Source of the DNA: Gammaproteobacteria bacterium
GTDB taxonomy: Bacteria > Pseudomonadota > Gammaproteobacteria > Burkholderiales > Thiobacillaceae
DNA length: 64,000 nt
NCBI GenBank assembly: GCA_018820765.1
Contig: JAHJNN010000002.1
Coordinates: 1 to 64,000 of the forward strand
Direction: 5' to 3'
This document shows, piece by piece, positions 23,546 through 32,030 of this stretch (the stretch's first letter is position 1; each line of letters begins with the position of its first letter). A program made the translations under genes and the position numbers. Below the pieces are notes generated by a model that had not been told where the DNA came from, did not search any database, and was given only the letters and a program-made list of their open reading frames with translations.

Positions 23546-23573
23546 TGGGTTATATATGGAAAAATATAACCCA
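23546..23573. promoter_or_regulatory. ModE-like palindrome between moaA and mobB
   Basis: Arms TGGGTTATAT and ATATAACCCA (10 bp, perfect) are separated by 8 bp. The core GTTATAT-N8-ATATAAC matches the known ModE operator pattern (CGTTATAT-N-ATATAACG). It lies 29 bp upstream of moaA and 51 bp upstream of mobB, fitting molybdate control of both arms. Confidence 0.7.
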
Positions 23574-23623
23574 ATTATTCAATCCAGGCCAGTCAGACTG
23601 ATAACACGCATGAAAGTGCCACC

Positions 23624-24124
23624 ATGAAAATATTCGGCATCGCAGGCTACAGCGGCAGCGGCAAGACCACGCTGATCGAGCGCGTGCTGCCGCAGCTGGC
23701 CGCGCGCGGCCTCAAGGTGGCGGTGATCAAGCACACTCACCACGATTTCGACGTCGACCGCCCCGGCAAGGACAGCTGGCGCGCGCGCGAAGCCGGTGCG
23801 GCGGCGGTGCTGCTGGCGTCCGACCACCGTACCGCGGTGCTGACCGAACATCGCAACACGCCGCCCTTGCTGGACGATCTGCTGTCCGAACTGCCGCCGT
23901 GCGATCTGGTGCTGGTCGAAGGCTACAAGCGCGAAGCCATCCCCAAGCTGGAGGTACATCGCGCGGAAACCGCCAAGCCCTGGCTGTTTCCGGACGATCC
24001 GAATATTCTGGCGGTGGCGTCCGACGTCGATCCGCCCAAGGTTTTCCCCCGCATCGACCTCGATGCCGTTTCCCAACTCACGGATTTCATACTCGACCAT
24101 GCTCTCAGCCGACCAACTGCTTGA
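23624..24124 (+). CDS. mobB: Molybdopterin-guanine dinucleotide biosynthesis protein MobB
   Basis: A GTP-binding adaptor for Moco maturation. 166 residues, Walker A GYSGSGKTT at residue 8, and LVEGYKREAIPKLEV in the family pattern. Overlaps moeA by 26 bp, so they form one operon. Confidence 0.93.
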   Translation: MKIFGIAGYSGSGKTTLIERVLPQLAARGLKVAVIKHTHHDFDVDRPGKDSWRAREAGAAAVLLASDHRTAVLTEHRNTPPLLDDLLSELPPCDLVLVEGYKREAIPKLEVHRAETAKPWLFPDDPNILAVASDVDPPKVFPRIDLDAVSQLTDFILDHALSRPTA

Positions 24125-25292
24125 TGCCCTGCTCGAACGCGCGCGCGCGGTGACCGCAAACAAGACCGTGCCTGTAACGGATGCGCTCGGACGCGTGCTT
24201 GCAGCACCACTAACTTCCGCCCTCACCGTGCCGCCGCTCGACAATAGTGCGATGGACGGCTACGCCGTGCGCGTTGCCGACGTGGCGGTGGCCGGCGTGC
24301 GCTTGCCGGTGTCGCAGCGCATCCTCGCCGGCACCGTCGGCACGCCGCTCGTGCCCGGCACCGCCGCGCGCATCTTCACCGGCGCGCCGGTGCCGCCGGG
24401 CGCCGACGCCGTGCTGATGCAGGAATACTGCGGCCTCGAAGGCGACGAAGTCGTCATCCACGCGCTGCCGCGTCCCGGCGAAAATATCCGCCGCGCGGGC
24501 GAGGATATCCAGGCCGGTGCGCAGATCCTCGCCGCCGGCACCCGCCTCGGTGCGGCCGAAATGGGGCTTGCCGCCTCGGTGGGCTTGGCCGAGTTGCCGG
24601 TCTTCAAAAAGCTCAAGGTGGCGTGCTTCTTCACCGGCGACGAACTGGTGACGCCGGGCGCGCCGCTCGCGCCCGGCCAGATCTACAACTCCAACCGCTA
24701 TACGCTGACCGGGCTGGTCAACGGCCTGGGATGCGAACTCATCGACCTCGGCATCGTGCCCGACACGCTGGAGGCAACCGAGGCCGCACTGGCGCAGGCA
24801 GCAGGCCTGGCCGACGTCGTCATTACCAGCGGCGGCGTGTCGGTGGGCGAGGCCGACTACGTGAAAGCCGCGGTCGACAAACTCGGCCGCGTCGAGATGT
24901 GGAAGGTGGCGATGAAGCCCGGCAAGCCGCTCGTCTACGGACGCGTAGGGGAGGCCGACTTCATCGGCCTGCCCGGCAACCCGGTGTCGGCCTTCGTCAC
25001 CTTCTGCCTGTTCGTGCGGCCCTTCCTGCTGAAGCGCATGGGCGTGGCGAATGTGCTGTACCGCGCGTTCGCCGTGCAGGCGGATTTCGCCTGGAAGAAA
25101 CCGGGCGTGCGCCGCGAATTCCTGCGCACGCGTCTGCAGCCCAACGGCAAGCTGGGGCTGTTCCCCAACCAGAGTTCGGGCGTGTTGACCTCGTGCGCCT
25201 GGGCCGACGGCCTGGTCGATCTCGAAATCGGCCAGACCATCCAGCCGGGCGATTGGCTGCGATTCATTCCCTTCTCGGAACTGCTCTCATGA
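24099..25292 (+). CDS. moeA: Molybdopterin molybdenumtransferase MoeA
   Basis: Inserts molybdate into adenylylated molybdopterin. Starting at MLSADQLLDALL gives 397 residues. Family motifs PLDNSAMDGYAV, GENIRRAGEDI, TSGGVSVGEADYV and GLPGNPVSAFVTF are intact. The stop overlaps the moaD ATG (ATGA). Confidence 0.95.
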   Translation: MLSADQLLDALLERARAVTANKTVPVTDALGRVLAAPLTSALTVPPLDNSAMDGYAVRVADVAVAGVRLPVSQRILAGTVGTPLVPGTAARIFTGAPVPPGADAVLMQEYCGLEGDEVVIHALPRPGENIRRAGEDIQAGAQILAAGTRLGAAEMGLAASVGLAELPVFKKLKVACFFTGDELVTPGAPLAPGQIYNSNRYTLTGLVNGLGCELIDLGIVPDTLEATEAALAQAAGLADVVITSGGVSVGEADYVKAAVDKLGRVEMWKVAMKPGKPLVYGRVGEADFIGLPGNPVSAFVTFCLFVRPFLLKRMGVANVLYRAFAVQADFAWKKPGVRREFLRTRLQPNGKLGLFPNQSSGVLTSCAWADGLVDLEIGQTIQPGDWLRFIPFSELLS

Positions 25293-25540
25293 CACTGCGC
25301 GTACTCTACTTCGCCCGGCTGCGCGAACGCTTCGGGCTTGCCGAGGAAAGCCTCGCTTTCGCCGGCGCCACCGCCGCCGATCTGGTGGCCGCGCTGCAGG
25401 CGCGCGGCGGCGTGTGGGCAGAAGAACTGGCGGCAGGGCGGGCGTTCCGGGTCGCGGTCAACCAGGACATCGTCGCGCTCGATGCGGCTTTGCCGGATCA
25501 TGCCGAAGTCGCGATCTTCCCGCCGGTGACAGGGGGCTAG
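25289..25540 (+). CDS. moaD: Molybdopterin synthase sulfur carrier subunit MoaD
   Basis: An 83-residue ubiquitin-fold carrier ending in VTGG; the C-terminal glycine is thiocarboxylated and delivers sulfur to cPMP within MoaD2-MoaE2. MTLRVLYFARLRERFG is family-typical. Too small to be found as its own start in a longest-ORF view; the start is fixed by the ATGA overlap with moeA. Confidence 0.94.
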   Translation: MTLRVLYFARLRERFGLAEESLAFAGATAADLVAALQARGGVWAEELAAGRAFRVAVNQDIVALDAALPDHAEVAIFPPVTGG

Positions 25541-25544
25541 TGTC

Positions 25545-26000
25545 GTGAAGATTCTCGTTCAGGCCGACGCCTTCGACCTCGGTACCGAAGTCGATGCGAT
25601 GCGCCAAGGCCGCACCGACATCGGCGCCGTCGCCAGCTTCGTCGGCCTGGCGCGCGACATGAACGAAGGCAGCGGGGTTGCGGCGATGACGCTGGAGCAC
25701 TACCCGGGCATGACCGAGAAGGCGCTCGCCAAACTGATCGACGAAGCCAACGCGCGCTGGGCGCTGCTGGACGTCACCGTGATCCACCGCATAGGCCGCC
25801 TGCTGCCGGGCGACCCCATCGTGCTGGTGGCAGTGGCGGCGAGCCATCGCGGCGAAGCCTTCGCCGCCTGCGAATTCATCATGGATTATCTGAAAACCCA
25901 GGCACCGTTCTGGAAGAAGGAAGAAACGCCGCAAGGCGAGCGCTGGGTCGAGGCGCGCGCCAGCGACGACGCGGCGGCGGCGCGCTGGACGGATTCCTGA
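25545..26000 (+). CDS. moaE: Molybdopterin synthase catalytic subunit MoaE
   Basis: A 151-residue protein that, with MoaD, converts cPMP to molybdopterin. The active-site lysine segment FWKKEETPQGERWVEA is present, as is VAAASHRGEAFAACEFIMDYLK. GTG start 4 bp after the moaD stop. Confidence 0.95.
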   Translation: MKILVQADAFDLGTEVDAMRQGRTDIGAVASFVGLARDMNEGSGVAAMTLEHYPGMTEKALAKLIDEANARWALLDVTVIHRIGRLLPGDPIVLVAVAASHRGEAFAACEFIMDYLKTQAPFWKKEETPQGERWVEARASDDAAAARWTDS

Positions 26001-26024
26001 TTCGCCCACCTCCAATCTGATCCG

Positions 26025-26060
26025 GATGCGAGGCGCTTTTCTGCGCCCAAGCGTCGCATC
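26025..26060 (+). other. Nested hairpin after moaE
   Basis: GATGCGA (26025-26031) pairs with TCGCATC (26054-26060), and inside it GGCGC pairs with GCGCC. No T-run follows, so it is a possible transcript end or processing structure for the moaE operon. Confidence 0.4.
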
Positions 26061-26253
26061 ATTCAATGTCGATCAGCATATGACGACGCCCCGCAGAGGG
26101 TGTTTTCCGTTGCTTCGTTTGGCACCAATCTAAAACAACTTCAGGGATCTGCGCACCAAGCCAGTGCTGTGTGCGTCGCTTGATCGTGGGCGATTCTTCG
26201 CCCACCAAGATTGGCTGCAAGCCAATATCCATAAGGGTTTTGACAATTTTCAC
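26059..26253 (-). CDS. Small ORF, doubtful (possible gene remnant)
   Basis: A 64-codon GTG-started frame (MKIVKTLMDIGLQPILVGEE..., ending RRHMLIDIE) lies in the otherwise empty interval between moaE and the GntR gene. Its composition is protein-like, but the ribosome-binding site is weak and no family is recognised. It may be a remnant of an integrase-type or toxin-type gene, or chance. Confidence 0.25.
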   Translation of the reverse strand: MKIVKTLMDIGLQPILVGEESPTIKRRTQHWLGAQIPEVVLDWCQTKQRKTPSAGRRHMLIDIE

Positions 26254-26274
26254 TAACTTCTTTGCAGGGTTGGC

Positions 26275-26310
26275 ACATGTGTTGCTGTGTCATTACACGT
26301 CATAACAAGT
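26275..26310. promoter_or_regulatory. Operator-like array upstream of the GntR gene
   Basis: CATTACACGTCATAACAAGT (26291-26310) matches, after reverse complement, 18 of 20 bases at 33890-33909 upstream of the flavoprotein fusion gene. It contains ACACGT and ACAAGT exactly 10 bp apart, with a further ACATGT 20 bp upstream (26275). The site ends 18 bp before the GntR start codon, fitting autoregulation. Confidence 0.65.
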
Positions 26311-26328
26311 CATGGAGCGTGCATCGAA

Positions 26329-27090
26329 ATGGAAAAGCCCCGGAAGAAAACCCCCGCCGTCCTGCAGGTGTCGCCGGTCCCGCTGTATACGCAGATCAAG
26401 GAAATCCTGCGCGACCGCGTCCTCGATGGCACGTATCAGGCGCATCAGCAGATGCCGTCCGAAAGCGAGCTGATGAGCACCTTTGGCGTATCGCGCATCA
26501 CGGTGCGGCAGGCCCTGGGCGATCTGCAGAAGGAAGGCCTCATTTTCAAGATCCACGGCAAGGGCACCTATGTGTCCAAGCCCAAGGCGTTTCAGAACGT
26601 CGCCGAGTTGCAGGGCTTCGGCGAGGCGATGTCGAGCATGGGCTACGAGACGTTCTCGCGCGTGGTGAGCCTCAAGGGCCTGGCGGCCGGGGCCGCCGTG
26701 GGCGCCAAGCTGGGAGTCGGCCCTAACGAAGAAGTCGTGGAGCTGCGGCGGGTGCGTTACCTCAACCGTGCACCGATCTCGTTCGACGTCACCTATGTCT
26801 CCAAAGCCATCGGCGAACGCCTGGCCAAGGAGGACCTGGCGCACCGTGACGTGTTCCTGATCCTGGAAAACGACTACGGCTTCGCACTCGGGGGCGCCGA
26901 ACTGCAGATCGAATCGATGCTGGCAGACGAGTATCTGGCGCGCCAGCTACAGGTGGAAGAGGGCGCGCCGGTGCTGCGCATCGAGCGGCTGACCATGACC
27001 GCCGACGGCAAGCCGATCGATTTCGAATACCTGTATTACCGCGGCGATGCCTTCCAGTACCGGATGCGCATCGAACGGTCCCACGTCTAG
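26329..27090 (+). CDS. GntR-family regulator with UTRA effector domain
   Basis: A 253-residue HutC-subfamily regulator. The winged helix (residues 15-80, with MPSESELMSTFGVSRITVRQ) is followed by a UTRA ligand-binding domain (about 95-245). The start at MEKPRKKTPAV is preferred over one 14 codons upstream, which would run through the operator-like site. The flavoprotein gene begins 9 bp after its stop, so it probably controls this import/redox locus and senses its substrate or a product. Confidence 0.9.
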   Translation: MEKPRKKTPAVLQVSPVPLYTQIKEILRDRVLDGTYQAHQQMPSESELMSTFGVSRITVRQALGDLQKEGLIFKIHGKGTYVSKPKAFQNVAELQGFGEAMSSMGYETFSRVVSLKGLAAGAAVGAKLGVGPNEEVVELRRVRYLNRAPISFDVTYVSKAIGERLAKEDLAHRDVFLILENDYGFALGGAELQIESMLADEYLARQLQVEEGAPVLRIERLTMTADGKPIDFEYLYYRGDAFQYRMRIERSHV

Positions 27091-27099
27091 GAGATTTGC

Positions 27100-28830
27100 A
27101 TGAGCGACTTGATTGCGGAAGTGGATGTACTGGTGATCGGCGGCGGAACGGCGGGCCCGATGGCGGCCGTCAAGGCCAAGGAAAAGAACCCGGCACTGAA
27201 GGTGATGCTGCTGGAGAAGGCCAACGTGAAGCGCAGTGGCGCCATCTCGATGGGTATGGACGGCCTCAACAACGCGGTGATTCCGGGGCACGCCACGCCC
27301 GAGCAGTACGTCAAGGAAATTACCGTAGCCAACGACGGCATCGTCAACCAGAAGACGGTGATGGCCTACGCGCAGGAAAGCTTCAACATGATCAACCAGC
27401 TCGACCGCTGGGGGGTGAAGTTCGAAAAGGACGAGACCGGCGATTACGCCGTGAAGAAGGTGCATCACATCGGCACCTACGTGCTGCCGATGCCGGAAGG
27501 GCACCACATGAAGAAGGTGTTGTATCGCCAGCTGAAGAAGGCGCGCGTCGAGATCACCAACCGCTACATGGCGACCCGGCTGCTGCTTGATGCCAATGGC
27601 GCGATCGCCGGCGCCATGGTGCTCGACACCCGCGAAGGCAGCTTTGGCGTGATCCGCGCCAAGTCGGTGATCCTGTGCACCGGCGCGGCCGGCCGGCTCG
27701 GTCTGCCGTCTTCCGGCTATCTGTTCGGCACCTACGAGAACCCGACCAATGCCGGCGACGGCTACGCGCTGGCCTACCACGCCGGCGCCGAGCTCTCGGG
27801 CATCGAGTGCTACCAGATCAACCCGCTGATCAAGGACTACAACGGCCCATCGTGTGCCTACGTCACCGGCCCCTTCGGCGGCTACACCGCCAACTCCAAG
27901 GGCGAGCGCTTCATCGAGTGCGACTACTGGAGCGGCCAGATGATGATGGAGTTCTACAAGGAACTCGAAGGCGGCAACGGCCCGGTCTTCCTCAAGATGG
28001 ATCATCTGGCCGAGGAGACGATCGGCACCATCGAGCACATCCTGCACAGCAACGAGCGCCCGAGCCGCGGCCGCTTCCACGAGGGGCGCAAGCTCGACTA
28101 CCGCCAGGGCATGGTGGAAATGCACATCTCGGAAATTGGATTATGCAGCGGCCACTCGGCCTCAGGCGTGTGGGTGGACGAACACGCGGCGACCACCGTG
28201 CCGGGCCTCTACGCCGCCGGCGACCTGGCCTGCGTGCCGCACAACTACATGCTGGGCGCCTTCGTCTACGGCCAGTTCGCCGGCCAAAGCGCGGCCGAGT
28301 ACGCCATGTCGCATGAGCTGCCCGCGGTTGATGCCGCGCAGGTCGAGGCCGAGCGCACGCGCGTGCTGGCGCCGCTGTCGGTCGTAGATGGCCTGCCGCC
28401 CGCCCAGGTCGAGTACAAGCTGCGCCGCTTCGTGAACGACTACCTGCAGCCGCCCAAGGTGACGAAGAAGATGGAAATCGGCCTCGACCGCTTCGCCGAA
28501 ATCGGCGCCGATCTCGCCTCCATGTCGGCAGCGAACCCGCACGAACTGATGCGTGCGATGGAGGTGCACTTCATCCGCGACTGCGCGGAAATGGCGGCAC
28601 GCGCCTCGCTCTATCGCACCGAGTCGCGCTGGGGCCTGTACCACTACCGCGTCGAGCATCCTGAAAAGGACGACGCCGACTGGTTCTGCCACGCGCAGCT
28701 GAAGAAGAACGAGGCGGGCGAAATGACCTGTTTCAAGCGCCCCATCGAACCCTACATCGTCGAGCTCGACGATGAAGAGAAGGATGCCTACAACCGCCTG
28801 CGCGTCGTCAAGCAGGCCGAAGCCGCCTAA
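27100..28830 (+). CDS. AprA/fumarate reductase-like FAD flavoprotein
   Basis: A 576-residue member of the succinate dehydrogenase/fumarate reductase/AprA flavoprotein superfamily. The FAD dinucleotide motif VIGGGTAGP is at residue 11. The segment KRSGAISMGMDGLNNAV is closer to adenylylsulfate reductase alpha (RSGAVA-GL-AIN) than to SdhA. An RSR-type C-terminal part (RTESRWGLYHYR) is shared by the family. It is shorter than typical AprA (about 620-660). The partner is the small AprB-like ferredoxin 11 bp downstream. No sat gene is nearby, so the substrate is probably not APS made by ATP sulfurylase here; it remains unknown. Confidence 0.8.
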   Translation: MSDLIAEVDVLVIGGGTAGPMAAVKAKEKNPALKVMLLEKANVKRSGAISMGMDGLNNAVIPGHATPEQYVKEITVANDGIVNQKTVMAYAQESFNMINQLDRWGVKFEKDETGDYAVKKVHHIGTYVLPMPEGHHMKKVLYRQLKKARVEITNRYMATRLLLDANGAIAGAMVLDTREGSFGVIRAKSVILCTGAAGRLGLPSSGYLFGTYENPTNAGDGYALAYHAGAELSGIECYQINPLIKDYNGPSCAYVTGPFGGYTANSKGERFIECDYWSGQMMMEFYKELEGGNGPVFLKMDHLAEETIGTIEHILHSNERPSRGRFHEGRKLDYRQGMVEMHISEIGLCSGHSASGVWVDEHAATTVPGLYAAGDLACVPHNYMLGAFVYGQFAGQSAAEYAMSHELPAVDAAQVEAERTRVLAPLSVVDGLPPAQVEYKLRRFVNDYLQPPKVTKKMEIGLDRFAEIGADLASMSAANPHELMRAMEVHFIRDCAEMAARASLYRTESRWGLYHYRVEHPEKDDADWFCHAQLKKNEAGEMTCFKRPIEPYIVELDDEEKDAYNRLRVVKQAEAA

Positions 28831-28841
28831 GGAGAACTTTC

Positions 28842-29075
28842 ATGCCGATGACTATGAACCGGGTATCCGTGCCCGTGACCGTGAACGAAGAGGCCTGCAT
28901 TGCCGACAAGGGCTGCACGGTCTGCGTCGAATCCTGCCCGCTCGATCTGCTGGCGATCGACCTGGTGAAGAAGAAGGCGTTCATGCAATACGACGAGTGC
29001 TGGTATTGCCTGCCGTGCGAGAAGGATTGCCCGACCCAGGCGATCCGCGTCGACATCCCTTACCTGCTGCGTTGA
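28842..29075 (+). CDS. Minimal AprB-like 2x[4Fe-4S] ferredoxin
   Basis: A 77-residue ferredoxin with two cluster motifs, CIADKGCTVCVESCP and CWYCLPCEKDCP. The YDECWYCLPCEKDCPTQAI block resembles AprB (CWECYSCVKICPQGAI), but the AprB C-terminal tail is absent. AGGAG 6 bp before the ATG fixes the start. It probably passes electrons to or from the AprA-like flavoprotein, with which it is cotranscribed. Confidence 0.85.
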   Translation: MPMTMNRVSVPVTVNEEACIADKGCTVCVESCPLDLLAIDLVKKKAFMQYDECWYCLPCEKDCPTQAIRVDIPYLLR

Positions 29076-29085
29076 GGAGAACCGC

Positions 29086-30036
29086 ATGATTTCAGCAACA
29101 CATCCAGCCGACATTCAAAGCCGCCTGGCGAGTACCGATCCTGAGGTGCGGCGCATTGCGGTCATGGGCCTTCTGGACAGCGACGAAGACGACATCGATC
29201 AGTACCTGCTCGATGCACTGAAGGATGCCGATGCCAAAGTGCGTGCGGAGGCGGCGCGCCTGCTCGAAGGCTACGAGACCGCCGAGGTGGTCGAGGGGCT
29301 GATTGGCGTATTGGATGACGAAAGCGAGGAAGTGCGCGAAGCGGCGGCGGTATCCCTGTCCGAGTTGAAAGACGCCGCGATGGGTGACGGGCTGCTGGCC
29401 GCGCTATCCACGGCGTCACCCGCGTTCATGCAGGCCGCGCTGTTTCGCGCCTTGCGCGAACTGCGTCGCCCGGAAGCATTCACGCCTGCACGAGCCGCGC
29501 TTTTGTCGGACGAGACCGGCGTCCGCTGTGCCGCACTCGGCGTGCTGGGCTACCTCAAGAACCCGGAGGCGCTGCCGGATATCGCACGCGTCGCCGGCAG
29601 TGATGCCGATGAGGAGGCCCGGCGCATCGCGGTCGGCGCGCTCGGTTTCGCCACCGAACCCGAAGCGGTGGTCCCCGCCATGAAACGGGCGCTGATGGAC
29701 ACGTCGTGGCAGGTACGCGAAGAGGCGGCCGCCACGCTCGGAAAACTGCTCGCCACCGATGCAATCGGCGATCTGATTGCCGCGATGGCCGATCCCTACT
29801 GGCAGGTGCGCCTCAAGGCTGCGCGCAGCCTGGGCCGGCTCAAGGCGAAGTCCGCTTTGCCGGCCCTGATCGATGCCCTGGGCCACGAGATGAGCAACCT
29901 GCGCAAGGAAGCGGCCGTTGCCCTGGGCGAGGTCGGCGACGTGGCCGCCATTCCCGCACTGGAAAACGCGCTCGACGACAGCGATCCGGATGTGCGCAAG
30001 CTGGCACGTCTCGCCCTGACCCAACTCTCGAAATAA
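29086..30036 (+). CDS. HEAT-repeat protein
   Basis: A 316-residue all-helical solenoid of about nine HEAT/PBS-lyase-type repeats of about 31 residues (for example DPEVRRIAVMGLLDSDEDD, DSSWQVREEAAATLGKLL-like units, DPYWQVRLKAARSLGRLKA, DSDPDVRKLARLALTQLS). No catalytic motif or metal ligand is seen. Such proteins act as scaffolds or cofactor-lyase-like helpers. It sits between two ferredoxin genes with 10-bp gaps, so a scaffold or maturation role for the redox partners is inferred, not shown. Confidence 0.88.
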   Translation: MISATHPADIQSRLASTDPEVRRIAVMGLLDSDEDDIDQYLLDALKDADAKVRAEAARLLEGYETAEVVEGLIGVLDDESEEVREAAAVSLSELKDAAMGDGLLAALSTASPAFMQAALFRALRELRRPEAFTPARAALLSDETGVRCAALGVLGYLKNPEALPDIARVAGSDADEEARRIAVGALGFATEPEAVVPAMKRALMDTSWQVREEAAATLGKLLATDAIGDLIAAMADPYWQVRLKAARSLGRLKAKSALPALIDALGHEMSNLRKEAAVALGEVGDVAAIPALENALDDSDPDVRKLARLALTQLSK

Positions 30037-30046
30037 GGAGAAAGAC

Positions 30047-30382
30047 ATGGCTTACGTTGTGGCTGAACCCTGCATCAAGTGCAAATACGGCGACTGCGTG
30101 CCGGTATGCCCGGTGGATGCGTTCCACGAAGGGCCGAATTTCATGGTGATCGATCCGAAGGAATGCATCGACTGCTCGCTGTGCGTCGACGAGTGTCCGG
30201 CCGGCGCGATTTTCGACGAGGCCAAGCTGCCGGAAGCGTATGCGCGCTATGTGGCGCTCAACGCCGAACTCGCCAAGACATGGCCCCTGATCAAGGACAA
30301 GCCGGAGCCGCTTCTGGATGCGGATCAGTGGGTCGATACACAGGACAAGTTCAAGTATCTGGAAATGCTTGAAACGGCATGA
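30047..30382 (+). CDS. 7Fe-type ferredoxin (FdxA-like)
   Basis: A 111-residue ferredoxin. The N-terminal CIKCKYGDCVPVCPVDAFHEG has the spacing of a [3Fe-4S] site plus the last ligand of the second cluster, and CIDCSLCVDECPAGAIF supplies the [4Fe-4S] site, as in FdxA. The tail (WPLIKDKPEPLLDADQWV) also matches FdxA. As the fourth gene of the set it may link the flavoprotein to the NfnB/NfnA-like fusion protein. Confidence 0.9.
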   Translation: MAYVVAEPCIKCKYGDCVPVCPVDAFHEGPNFMVIDPKECIDCSLCVDECPAGAIFDEAKLPEAYARYVALNAELAKTWPLIKDKPEPLLDADQWVDTQDKFKYLEMLETA

Positions 30383-30565
30383 TGCCCGCGCTTGGTGCGC
30401 ACGGCTGCAGACGTGCACTGTCGTGGCCTGCGCGCGGCACCCAGATAGATGGGAATACTTAAAAAATACGTGGTTATTCGGATGGCACGGGGATTGCTGA
30501 AATCAAGTTTTGAAAAACGCGTGGCAATGAGCTCTCAATCAATTCAACAGGAAGGAAGGCACGAC

Positions 30566-32027
30566 ATGGAAAGAACGCGCAGTTTCCCCACCCGAACTAA
30601 AACAACCCGAAAGATGGGGGCCGCACTGGCATTCATCGGTGCTTTGATCGGTGCGTCCGCACAGGCGGAAACCGTGACCATCGGCATCGGCACGCAGAAC
30701 ACGACCACCAACACCGTGACCGGCGGCATCGTGATCGACAAACTCGGCCTGCTGGACAAGTACATCACCGAACTGAAGAAGACGCCCAAATACAAGGACA
30801 TCGATTTCAAGCTCGACTGGCAGAACTTCACCTCCGGTCCGCCGGTGACCAACGGCATGGTGGCGAACAAGCTGCAGATCGGCATGATGGGCGACTATCC
30901 GCTGCTGGTGAACGGCGCAACCTTCCAGGCCGGCACCGAGACCAAGAGCGAGCTGATCGCGCTGATCGCCTACAACCTGAACGGCGCGGGCAACGGCATG
31001 GTGGTCCACAAGGATTCGCCCTACTACGAACTGTCCGACCTGAAGGGCAAGAAGGTGTCGGTGCCGTTCGGCTCCGCCGCCCACGGCATGCTGCTGAAGG
31101 CGATGGAGGACCGCGGCTGGAAAGAGGATTTCTGGGACCTCGCCAGCCAGAGCCCGGAAGTGGGCACCACCAACCTGCAGGAGCGCAAGCTCGACGGACA
31201 TTCCGACTTCGTGCCCTTCGCCGAGCTGCTGCCTTACCGGGGATTCGCACGCAAGATCTTCGACGGCGTGGAAACCAAGGTCCCGACCTTCCACGGCGTC
31301 GTGGTGCGCAAGGATTTCGCCGACAAATATCCGGAGTTCGTGGTGTCCTACCTGAAGGCGTTGCTCGATGCCAATGACTGGGTGCGCAAGAATCCGGCCA
31401 TGGCTGCGACCAAGATCGAGGAGTGGACCAAGATCGAGAAAGAGGTCGCCTACATGTTCCTCGGCCCCAGCGGTGTCCATACGCTCGATCCGAGCATCAA
31501 GCCGAAGTGGATCGAGACGGTCAAATACGACCACGGCGTGCTGAGTCGCATGGGGCGGGTAAAGGCCTTCAATGCCGATGCCTGGGGCAACGAAACCTAC
31601 ATCAGGCAGGCGTACAAGGAAAAGGGGCTCGACTACGACAAGCAGAAGGCGAGCTTCGCCGGTTATGAAATCAGCGGCACCGACCCGCTGTGCAAGAAGC
31701 CGATCAAGAGCCCGCGCGAGGGCGGCGAGGTGTGGATTCGAGGGCGGTGCCATCACGGCCTACAGTTCCGCCGGCTGCACGCTGGCGGGGGTGAAGAAAG
31801 TGCTGTCGGAAGGCAAGAAGGTCGGCGTGGCCTTCGTATTCGACAAGACCACGGGCATCAAGCTGTTCGCAGACAAGGCGTTCTACGCCCTCAGCGCCAA
31901 GAATCCGAAGCAGCCGGAAATCGTGCCCTTCCTGTTGAAGAAGGACGCCGAAGCCTGGGCTGCGAAGCTGGGCGGCCGGCTCGCTTCCTATACGGAAGTG
32001 CTGGCTGTCGCGAAAGTCGGAGGATAA
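30566..32027 (+). pseudogene. ABC substrate-binding protein with NosL-like tail, frameshifted
   Basis: The start at MERTRSFPTR follows AGGAAGG and gives a signal peptide cleaved after SAQA. The periplasmic domain is of the SsuA/TauA/NMT1 type that binds sulfonates and similar small anions (TVTIGIGTQNTTTNTVTGGI, DLKGKKVSVPFGSAAHGMLL). After GTDPLCKKPIKSPREGGEVW the frame breaks. Removing one base near 31736 restores FEGGAITAYSSAGCTLAGVK and a NosL-like domain (LFADKAFYALSAK, GGRLASYTEVL) ending at 32027, 3 bp before the permease. As it stands the frame runs on to 32494 without sense. It may be a real mutation or a sequence error; the SBP part is intact. Confidence 0.8.
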
Positions 32028-32030
32028 ATC

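Noticed and set aside
26059-26253. Confident gene call for the 64-codon ORF
   Set aside because: Listed only with low confidence; there is no homology I can name and a weak start region.
30449-30565. Upstream extension of the substrate-binding protein (MGILKKYVVI...)
   Set aside because: The later ATG at 30566 has a strong AGGAAGG site and opens a proper signal peptide; the extension would bury it.
31725-31745. Programmed ribosomal frameshift in the binding-protein gene
   Set aside because: No slippery heptamer or downstream stimulatory stem was seen at the break; mutation or sequence error is simpler.
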